Positions 55,174 to 64,000 of a stretch of DNA of 64,000 nucleotides are shown here, one piece after another. Under the pieces are notes generated by a model, which had not been told where the DNA came from, did no database searches, and saw only the letters and a program-made list of their open reading frames with translations. Origin of the DNA: Eudorina sp. 2006-703-Eu-15 (lineage: Eukaryota > Chlorophyta > Chlorophyceae > Chlamydomonadales > Volvocaceae); the NCBI GenBank assembly GCA_003117195.1, contig BDSI01000001.1, positions 1 through 64,000 on the forward strand. The letters run 5' to 3'. Positions within the stretch are counted from its first letter, which is position 1; each line of letters opens with the position of its first letter. A program made the translations under genes and the position numbers.

Positions 55174-58100
55174 ATGAGATTGCGACGGCCCCTCGTGCCG
55201 CTCCTGGTGCCGGCCCTCGCCGTCTGTGTCGCGTTGTGCCTCCCAAGAGGGCACGGTCAGCTTCAAGACCTGTTGCGGTCGACCAATCCAGGAAGTGTAA
55301 CAGCCGGCCGCTCGACTCGACGCCTGGCCGCAGCAGCAGATGACTTCCTGCGGAGCAGCACCACCCGCCAACACTCCCGTGTCCATCTGGCTGGGAGCGC
55401 ATCGGAAGTGCAACCTGCTATTCGGGTCGGAGGTCGGCGTGTGCAGCAGACCTTCTCGGCAACCGGATCCGGTGCCACGACTCCAGTGAGGAGGCCGCCG
55501 CTGCCACCCAGCCCGCCTCGGGCGCCGCCGTCTCCTCGGCCGCCACGACCGCAACCTCCCTCGCCGCGACCGCCCAGCCCAAGCCCGCCGTCCCCACGCC
55601 CACTGCCCCCTTCACCAGCCCCCAGCCCCCCCAAACCACCCGCCTGGCCACCGTACAACTCGACCGCGGATGAGGAGGGTAAGTCTTATTGATGGCGGTG
55701 CACTAGCCGGCGTAGGGTTATGCTAATAGAATGAACAGTGCGCATGGCTAGGTGGCAAGCACGGCGTGACGTGCGTTTATTTGGCCCCCGGTGGGCAAAT
55801 GTGCTCTGTCAGCCTCCGATGCCCGGCAAGCCAACAAAAGCATGAATTTGCATATGGCTTTTATTTCACCTTAAAGCTTTCGTGTAAAAGCTGCAGTTCA
55901 CGGTTGTTACCTGTCAAACGCCACTGCCACTGGGGCCAAAGGACTAGCTTTGGGCACATTCCCGCCAGCGGACTCGCGGCTCGTCTCTGCTCAACCCCTA
56001 CGCCCCGTCCCACCTGCGGACTGCAGTGTACGACATTGCCCCCGGCACAGTCATCCTTGGGCTCAACGACGGCCCCATCGCGCTGCCCAACGGCCCCGAC
56101 CCCAACCCGGAGGCCTACGGGCAGTGGTTCCTGGTGAGGCGGACCCGCGGCGGGACAGGACCGGGCGGGGAACTCACAATGTGGGCTCGCCCGCGGTGGG
56201 CGATGGAATACAAATGTCGCGGACGAAGGCGAGGGGCGTCCCCACCGGGGGTTCGGGAAATGACAGGCACCAGATGCCCCGGTTAGTTGCTCAGAGCATG
56301 GCGCATTCTGTTGGTTTGCCAGGAGCCCGAAGCAGGCGGCCGTGCGGTATGCAGCAGCGAACGGAGGTGGTGCGCGCGCTCACTAGGCTTGCGCAAGCTT
56401 CGCCTGTCCTCAGGGCCGTGAGGGTTGGGGAGGGGCGCAGTATCGCGGGAAGTGCATCCCACGCCGCTGACGTTGGAACATCTCCATGTGTGCAGTGCGT
56501 TGCTCTGGCGCTAAAATTTAGTGATGATGGGTCCATCTTGTAACGGTTACTATTAATGATGAAACACAATTATTATTAAGGATGTTACAGCGGACCCCGC
56601 GGGTCATCGGCGACAGCCAACGGCGAAACACAATGATGTTGTCGATGGCCATCTCGCGCGACTGTGTGTGTATGTGTATATGTGTATGTGTGCAGCGGGG
56701 GCTGGGCAATGTGGTCGCCATCCACATGTCGCTCGTCCCGGGCACCGACAAGTTCTTCTTCATGGAGCGACCCAGCGGCCGACACCCGGACAGGAGCACC
56801 AACATCATCATCGGCTACTTCGACTACGCCACCAACCGCTTCACCAATGTCAACTACACGGACTCTGTGTTCTGCGCGGGACATACAGTTACCCAGGTAA
56901 GGATGGGTGGGCGGGGGATGCTTACAATGCTCAGCTTTCCAAACTCTCCGTCCCATAAAGGATAACAGTTGACCCCGAGGGTCCCCAGCTATCTCTCACC
57001 AGACTTGCCTTGCTAACGTCTGCATGCGGTGTGCTGTCGCAGGACGGCCACATTCTCGTTGTGGGCGGGCACATCGGCAAGCCCGGCCTCGCAGATGGCC
57101 TCAAGGGAGTTCGCATCTTCTCCCGCAAGACCCTCACCCTCCATCGGGTGGCCAACATGACCTTCCCGCGCTGGTACCCGACCGCCACGCTGCTGCCCAG
57201 CGGCAAGGTGGTCATCCAGGGAGGCACTGTGGCCCCCAGCGCCAGTGAGTGACGTACCCAGCCGTCTTGGGGGGTTGAAGAGCATGCGGAGCGAGCGCGA
57301 GCAGATTTAGCGGGTGTGTGTTGTTCGCTTGTTCCTCCGTCCATGCCGGCACGCCGACTCTTAGCAAATCCATAAACAACCACGCCTGCGTACGGCATCG
57401 CAGGCAGCGCCAAGAATCCGCTGTACGAGATCTGGGATCCGGCCAGTCCGACACAGCACCTGTTGCAGCGCAGACAGTCAGTAGGCATGATGACCCAGAC
57501 CAGCAACATCTTCTACCCCAATACGGTAGGGAGGGTGACGTAGGGTGAGGTAGGGAGGTGTGGGGCTTTTTCCAAGTGGCCATGACAGCTGTACATGAAT
57601 AGGCGAGGCCATCTCCTCTTTGGAGGGTTACTTGGTGGCAAGGTACAGCTGGCGCTGAGATGGCGTTCTTCCTGCTTGCCGCGCGATAGCCTGGCAATGA
57701 CGTTGCTGCCTGCCGTACACCTGCCCCCGCAGTACGTGCTTCCCAGCGGTGACCTCCTCAGCGTCTGCTCAGCGTACGGCGAGATCATCGAGCCCATGAC
57801 AGGGGCCGTACGGACAACGGTGCGTGAGGGCGGCAAAGCGGGGACCTGTATGTGCCCACATGCTGATGCGCCATCGAAGCTTTTTCCTTGGAAATAAACC
57901 GCATCAGCTAATCATAAGCACAAACGAAACCGCGCCACCGTGGCGCACCGGACAGGTTCCGCAAGTGCACCGAAACACGCCCCGTGCCCACTTTACCAGG
58001 GGACCACCCCGTTCCCGAGGACCAGGCATAGCCAGGGATAAAGACCGCTCAGGGGGAATAAGTCACCAGGGCAACCCTAATAGCGAACCATCACCCCAAC

Positions 58101-60504
58101 CAAGGCTGGCTCACGTCTTCGGCGGTGGCCCGTAGTCTTGGAACGCGACGGGGCCTCGCGAGCTTATCTTATTATTGGTGCCATGACGCCCCGCCGCGTG
58201 CCGTACACGCACAATCCCGTATGGCGCCGCAGCTGCCGAGCTGGAGTGCCGTGGCTGAGGATGTGGAGATGGAGTACCCCTACACGGGCACCTCGGTGAT
58301 CCTGCCTCTCGACCCCCGTGACAACTACACCGTCGAGGTGGTCATCTTCGGGGGCCAGCACAACTACGGCTGGGTCAACACCACCGCCAGCCGCCTGGCC
58401 CTGCGCATCAAGGTCACCTACAATGAGACCAACGGCAACTATTCTTTCGGTGAGTAGTATAACCCGCTTTTCCCATCCAGCTATCCCATGCCTGGATCCA
58501 TTCGTAGGCCTCCTTTGTCAGCCTACCAGCTGGTGATGGGATGTAACCCTCAAACCTCAGCCAGCAGATCAGCTGTACATGTCCTAGTGCTCATGTCCCC
58601 GCCCTGGATGATTGACAATCGCTGCCCTCCACGTCCCCAGGCGAGGGCTGGACTGTGGACCGCATGCCGTTGCCCCGGGTGATGGGCGACTCGGTAATCC
58701 TGCCCAACGGCAAGATCGTCGTCCTCAACGGAGCTGGGGTGAGAGGGGGCAGATGAGGATTTGGAAGTCATATTAGAATATACAATTACTGGAATTAACG
58801 TTCATTCATTCAATTACTGGAACAACAATAATGTAATAATTTTATCAAAAATAAAAATTAAATATATAAATAAAAATCGGTGCGACATGAACGAAATTTG
58901 AGCGTTGTTATCTGAACACTTATATTCCGCCTGCCTTACGTCTTATTGGATGTTTACATCTTAATGGATGTTTGCGGTCCACAGAAAGGCCTCGCGGGGG
59001 ATGGTGTCGCTGGCGGCGCGAGCAAGGCCAACGAGCCCAACCTATGGCCCGTACTGTACGACCCCAAGGCGCCGGCCGGCAGCCGTTCACGGCTCCTGGC
59101 CAAGTCCATGACGCCTCGGCTGTACCACTCGACCGCCGCATTGACACCCGACGGCGCAGTCCTGGTGGCGGGCTGCGACCGCTGCGACGCGACCAGGTAG
59201 GTGGGTGCGGCTGCGGCTGCCTAATCAGGCAACCGGCCGTGAAGTACTGCAGGACGTTCATTCATTCATTCATTTAGGAGGGAGGGCACTGTCGCAACCG
59301 CTGTGGGTATGCGTGTTCGCGAAAGAATCGCAGTCGTCATTCCACTAAATGTTGAGGGCGTGTCACACGATCTTATGCTGCGCAGGTTTTGGTTCAGCAC
59401 CCCTGGAGGCTTCATTAAGTCCCCGACGGGCGGCCCCGAGTACCGGGTGGAGGTGTTCCAGCCGCCGGGGTTCACTCGCGAGGCCGCCAAGCCGCAGATC
59501 GCGTCCCTCGACCCGGCCACCTGGGACCCCGAGGACCAGGTCCACGTGATGCAGTACGGCCAGCCCTTCGCCCTCGAGTACAACATGACAGCTGCGGGGG
59601 ACGTGGTGACGGCCGCTGTGCTCGTTGCGCCGGGCTCCGTGACCCACTCCACCAACATGAACCAGCGGCTGGTGAGCGGGAGGCCGGGGCGGGGGACGCG
59701 CAAACGGGCTTCGGGGGGTTGAGTGGGCGCCTGTGTCATGGATGCCCCACATCCGAGATTTGCAAGCTTGTCGTATCTCCTCCAACCCCCGTCCTGTCCG
59801 TCCGTCCGTCCGTCCGTTCTTCGCAGGTGGTCCTGGAGATCCTGGATCAGGACACGGACAGCCGGTCGCTGGTGCTCAACGGTCCCCCTACCATCAACAT
59901 CGCCCCGCCCGGATGGTACATGCTGTTCCTGCTCAATGGCGACGTGTACGGCAGGAGTGCCTGGGTGCGGCTGCCCGGGGACGCACCGAAGCTCGACTAC
60001 CTGATTCCGGGGCTGGCGAGGCCGCCAACCGGCAGACCGCCGTCTCCGCCGCCACCTGCGCGGTCCCCGCCGTCGCCATCCCCTTCAGCGCCGCGTCTCC
60101 CGTCGCTAAGCAGCCCCCCTCCGCATCTCCCGTCACTCAGCCCCCCTCCACATCTACCGGCGCCCGGCCCCCCTCCACATCTTCCGTCGCCCGGGCCCCC
60201 TCCACATTTCCCGTCGCCCGCCCCCTCTCCACATCTACCGTGCCTTAGCCCCCCTCCACATCTTCCGTCACTCAGTCCCCCTCCACATTTCCCGTCGCCC
60301 GGCCCCCCTCCACATCTACCGTCCCTCAGCCCCCCTCCACATCTACCGTCGCTCAGCCCGCCTCCACATCCACCGTCGCCCTTCCCCTCTCCACATCTAC
60401 CCTCACCCAGCTACCCTCCGCATCTACAGCCATCTCCGAGCCTCGCACAGCCCTTCCCATCCCCTTCTCCAAATGCCCCCGATGGGCCATCTGAGGACCG
60501 CTGA
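55174..60504 (+). CDS. Secreted glyoxal-oxidase-like copper radical oxidase 3
   Basis: Exons: 55174-55678, 56027-56133, 56696-56896, 57043-57244, 57404-57525, 57733-57819, 58233-58449, 58641-58738, 58985-59196, 59386-59671, 59827-60504; 904 residues. Signal peptide (MRLRRPLVPLLVPALAVCV), RRLAAAADDFLR segment, PPSPRPP linker, oxidase domain and C-terminal domain follow the same order as oxidase 2. The copper-radical residues are Cys264, Tyr316, Tyr560-His561 and His671. The last exon is 285 bp longer than in oxidase 2, because a Pro-rich repeat (SPPPHLPSL type, about 9 residues per unit) has expanded after residue about 750. Exon 1 and the distal introns differ from oxidase 2, while exons 3-5 and their introns are close to identical. 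The product should be an extracellular hydrogen-peroxide-forming oxidase anchored through hydroxyproline-rich tails. Confidence 0.92.
56561..56634 (-). mobile_element. 54-bp retroposon insertion with 10-bp target duplication
   Basis: GAAACACAAT at 56561-56570 and 56625-56634 brackets 54 bp: TATTATTAAGGATGTTACAG, then GGACCCCGCGGGTCATCGG. On the minus strand it ends TGTAACATCC plus a TAA tail. It lies in the 56134-56695 intron of oxidase 3 and proves that the family inserts as very short pieces. Confidence 0.8.
58783..58822 (+). mobile_element. 16-bp micro-insertion with 12-bp target duplication
   Basis: CAATTACTGGAA at 58783-58794 and 58811-58822 brackets TTAACGTTCATTCATT, the family's tail alone, in plus orientation. 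It lies in the 58739-58984 intron of oxidase 3. Confidence 0.75.
59253..59276 (+). mobile_element. Candidate tail-only insertion
   Basis: ACGTTCATTCATTCATTCAT follows the point where the 59197-59385 intron of oxidase 3 stops matching the intron of oxidase 2. A short AGG/AGGA flanking repeat is too brief to be firm. Confidence 0.45.
60109..60420 (+). repeat. Coding minisatellite, PPPHLPS repeats
   Basis: Repeats of about 27 bp (CCCCCTCCACATCTACCGTC type) in the last exon of oxidase 3 encode a dozen PPPHLPS-like units. Oxidase 2 has one unit at the matching place. Confidence 0.9.
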
Positions 60505-63500
60505 TGTATTGCGCGCGTCGTTGGCCTTCAGCGCATCGGTTTCCGACAGTTATTCCTCGGTTTCCGATCAAGTAATTGCCGTGAAGAAGAAGAACGGGTG
60601 ATCTGAATTGCCGATAGGTCAGGTCGCGTCGGATGGCTTAGTACTGTCATCCGTCGATACCTTATGATAGCTGACATTCATTCATTCTTTAGACATTATT
60701 TAGAAGATGACATGAACGATGTAGCAGAGATTGAGCGTCTTGGAGCTGTCCTGCGCGTTTCCATGTGAACTTGCTTGGGTCGGCCCTAAGGAACGCGGAA
60801 CGAAAGCTTTGACCGGCACCATCTGTGCCAACCTGGATGACTGTTGCTGCGAGCAATTTCACTGCGGGCAGGTTGATGCGTGCCATTATTGATTCAGGCG
60901 GCATTGCATCCGACGGTGCCTACTCAGGCTAGCTGTTGACGAGGTTGACGAGTCAGATATACGGGACGCACGCACGCCATTGCTCGTGCTTGGATGCTGC
61001 ATGCATGCATGCATGCTGGACATGGCGGAACTCAACGGGTTCTGATGATGCCCGGGTCCGTGGAGTTTTGGATATTGGTGCGCGTGATACTTGAACGACG
61101 GGACCGCCATCCCAGAACGACGGTACTCTTGACGGACCCTGTGGGTGCCTCGAGCACTGACGCCTATGCATGCATGCATGCATAAAGCGATTTTTCGTTG
61201 GTGACCCGCACCTAGATCGTTGATAGTCGTAGTCCTGCTGTAGAAGTGATGATTGGCTGGAGAGTTCGGGTGGAAGAGGGGTGATGTCGTACGTCCGGGG
61301 ACAGATCGGAGCATCTGCGTACGTACCTGCTTTAGTTTAATTTATGGGAGCAGCGTTTCACTTTGTTATTATTAAGGATGTTGAATGAATGAACGTTACA
61401 GTGGGCCCCAAAGGGATCACCGGTGTACACCAGGGCAAGGATGTTGTCTTGCTTGGCGTGTGGCAGCATGAGTTGGATCTACCCGTGCATGTGGTTGCTT
61501 GTCAGCTTGCAGATGAGTTGTGTGCTGTCTATGATTATTGATGATGCTACCATGGACCCCGCCGTCTCTGTAGCCGGATGTTCCATACACCGGTGTACCT
61601 GTGAGCGAGGGCGCGGGCAGTGCCTTCCATGCGCCTCGAGTTCAGGAGGAGTGCCGTGCAATCGAGGGCACAGTACCTGCAGATGTGATGCAGCCTGATG
61701 CAGGTGTGATGTCATTTCATGCGGGGATGCCAATGGTGGTGACTTATGGGACCACCGTTGTAAAGCTGATGTGTTTTGTGTACTGCGTGCCCTGCCGTGC
61801 ATGGTCAATTACAGGGAGCAACCCAAGTCCGCATTTGCTCTCGAGCGAAGGCAACTCAGGTCGCTCGTCCCCCTGCATCCTCTCTGGCCACATGCACAAC
61901 GATGCGTCAGCGACGCACACGCCCGAAGCGCAAGGGTTGCTGATGGCCCAGGCAGCCCGCTGAATCACTTAACTGCGCTGCACAGAGGTGCAGTCTGGTG
62001 GAGGGGGCCACACTTACGCCGGGCAGACATCCGCTGCGCTAAAGCCCAAGCACGTCTTGTCTGCCAGTAATGCAAAAAAATGAGATGGATATGTCCGGCA
62101 GGACATCTGGAGTGTGCTGCGCAGGGCTGCACAATGCAACGGTCTCCAGATGGCAGCTGGGCCCCGCCGAATACTGCAGGGCGCACAAAGCGTGTTTTCA
62201 CCTGGATGCGTCTATGAGAGTCAGATGATGCAACCTGGGCATCGCGCTATCAGGCAAAAAGGTTCTCAAACCAAGCTGCCCATGTGGGTGGGAGTGAGAG
62301 AGCTGAGAGAGTCACACATCCAGCGGCGGCCGCATACGACGCGCGCCTGTGTACGTTCGGTGACGACACGACCGCGCAACGTGAAGAAGCCATGCATTAC
62401 ACAGCTGGCTATCCGTTGCTGCGCGTTCACTCTAAGGTTTCTGCAAAGCAAGGTTTCGGCCAGCTATTCATCGCTTCTCAAGCAGCTACTGCTAGGTCCG
62501 CCGACTGAACCCCTCAGTACCCTTCCGGTTTCTCAGGTTGGAGAATTCATTATTTTTTGAAAAAATTATATTAAGAAAAATACACAGTTCCTAATTCATG
62601 ACAAGGAAAAGGACCGCAGGGATGCGGGCCGTACTATGTCGGGTGGGTCTCGCCGAGTTCTAGCAAGTCTCGAAAACGGTTGCGTTATGCAGAAACTCAG
62701 GAAGTTCATGTCTCAAATTACAAGGGCCATATCGATATACTTGTAAAATATGCACTTGATCTCTTCCATCGGTACAAGTATTGTAGCTGTCTTTTGATCG
62801 CCCGTCACAGCATCCGCTTATTTCTCAGTTTTTCAGATTGAGCTGAATGAATGGAAACCGTTTCCCTAGCAAAACTTTTCTCAACCTCAGAAGGAAGGCA
62901 ATTATGCATTGCGCAGTCTTGGGGCGAAGTGTTCAGCACGCGTTGCGGCGTACCGGCCGTTACCGCCAAAATTGTCGTGCGGTACCTCCGGAGAGCCTGT
63001 CCACGTTCGTATACAGGAACCAGGAACATACTTTTGCTAAAACCTTCATTGCAAATATAAGCAATTCAAATCTGCCTTCCCAAGGTGTCACCGGTCGCCA
63101 AATATTGGCCGGTCATGTCCGGCTTCTAACAACCACTTTAGCAAAGAACAATAGTGGCACATCGCGCAAGAAGCGTGAGGGTTCGGCCGACATTGCTTCT
63201 TGTGGAGGTCGTTGAATCGCCGGTATGTTTGACCTTGTCCGCACCGTAACCTGTACCTAAAGAATATTTCAAATTAATATTATCGTTCTTTGTATCTACC
63301 ATATAATGACATAAGGGCGACGCATTCCACTTCATCCCGCCACAACAACAAAACCACGCTACTGCGTGTCCGCGTTTGATATGCGTTACGGTCGCTGACC
63401 TTCAATCATTTCAGATATATACCGTCACCGTCCGTCGCTTGATAGACAGTCGGGTCGCTGTTCGCAGGCACCTTGCGGCAAGCATTGGGACTTCACGAAT

Positions 63501-63570
63501 CGTCCCACACTGCTGGCCGTGGCTAGAACTTGCTTGCAACAGCTTGATTTCTTGCAGACCTGGACGCAAA
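60505..63570. other. Spacer between oxidase 3 and oxidase 4
   Basis: No gene recognised. Plus-strand TGTAA sites occur near 61757 and 62742 but neither is close to the stop. A retroposon copy begins near 61367. GCATGCAT runs at 61000-61015 and 61167-61182 are simple repeats. Confidence 0.45.
61367..61450 (-). mobile_element. Retroposon-family copy with both tail types
   Basis: Reads TTATTATTAAGGATGTT, then GAATGAATGAACGTTACAG and CAAAGGGATCACCGGTGTAC. The right part matches the minus strand of the 249-bp element at 42143-42391. Its right (5') limit is not determined. Confidence 0.6.
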
Positions 63571-64000
63571 ATGGCACCTTCAGCGCTGGCGCTCTTCGCT
63601 GTTGTGCTCTTGGCGTCATCGGCCCGCGCGGTCCGCGCATCTGCAGATCAAGAAGCCACCCTGACCGCAGCAACTACAACATCAGCGCGGTCTCATTTTG
63701 GCAGTGACCTCGAAAGTAAGGCGGCCCGCGACCACCGTCGGCAAAGTGCTGGTCGATGGACGGGGCGGCAGTTGATGTCCCCTCGCGACCTGGAAGCACT
63801 GACCGCCGCAAACGCTGAGGAGCATCATGATGCAGCTTCTGACTCTGACCAGACTAGCAAGCCGCTCATGGAGCAGGCAATCGACTTCTTTCGGGTCGGC
63901 CGGCGGGCTTTGGGTTCCAAGAAGTCCCCGCCCCCCAGTAAGCCGCCGCCGCCCAGTAAGCCGCCGCCGCCTTCCCCCCGGCCGCCATCCCCCCGGCCGT
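63571..64000 (+). CDS. Fourth oxidase-like gene, 5' part only
   Basis: An open frame runs from ATG 63571 past the window end, 143 codons without a stop. It begins MAPSALALFAVVLLASSARA, a clear signal peptide, then an acidic/basic region with GRQLMSPRDLEALTAANAEE, and enters SPPPSKPPPPSKPPPPS and PSPRPPSPRP. The order (signal peptide, RxL segment, Pro-rich linker) and its position in the array match the first exons of oxidases 2 and 3. No catalytic exon is within the window, so another secreted Pro-rich protein such as a pherophorin-like one remains possible. Confidence 0.65.
   Translation, partial: MAPSALALFAVVLLASSARAVRASADQEATLTAATTTSARSHFGSDLESKAARDHRRQSAGRWTGRQLMSPRDLEALTAANAEEHHDAASDSDQTSKPLMEQAIDFFRVGRRALGSKKSPPPSKPPPPSKPPPPSPRPPSPRP

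Overview
The window is nuclear DNA of a green alga, most likely a volvocine/chlamydomonadalean species. The evidence is GC-rich DNA, genes split into many short exons with GT-AG introns, introns packed with minisatellites, extracellular proteins with Pro/Ser-rich linkers, and a ciliary assembly gene that matches the algal PF23/DNAAF4 type. Open reading frames alone mislead here, because tandem repeats keep several frames open. The gene models below were built by joining exons at splice sites so that phases agree and the total is a multiple of three.

Layout. 1-1120: a 47-bp minisatellite. 1121-6907: no gene recognised; it holds a large fold-back repeat at 2793-3106 and several microsatellites. 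6908-15295 (minus): a 16-exon gene for a 685-residue leucine-rich-repeat protein with an N-terminal acylation signal, resembling a plant family of RNI-like LRR proteins. 16510-25596 (minus): an 11-exon gene for DNAAF4/DYX1C1 (PF23), a dynein-arm preassembly factor; one intron carries a 1.5-kb insertion with a reverse-transcriptase-like fragment. 25974-26977 (plus): a small 4-exon gene for a 137-residue protein that looks ciliary, transcribed divergently from DNAAF4 across 377 bp. 29495-34941 (plus): an 8-exon gene for a long, mostly disordered protein ending in a PPR-like segment. 36827-64000 (plus): a tandem array of secreted glyoxal-oxidase-like copper radical oxidases, with three complete copies (886, 804 and 904 residues) and the probable 5' end of a fourth cut by the window edge.

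How the genes relate. DNAAF4 and its divergent neighbour probably share a promoter and a ciliary role. The oxidase array encodes extracellular enzymes built as signal peptide, Pro-rich linker, oxidase beta-propeller and C-terminal domain. They would oxidise aldehydes or similar substrates and release hydrogen peroxide in the extracellular matrix. The second and third copies are near-identical in some introns as well as exons, which suggests recent duplication or gene conversion. Across the window, very short insertions with target-site duplications and a shared 3' end (a TGTAAC core followed by CATT or TAA tails) point to an active SINE/LINE-like retroposon family.
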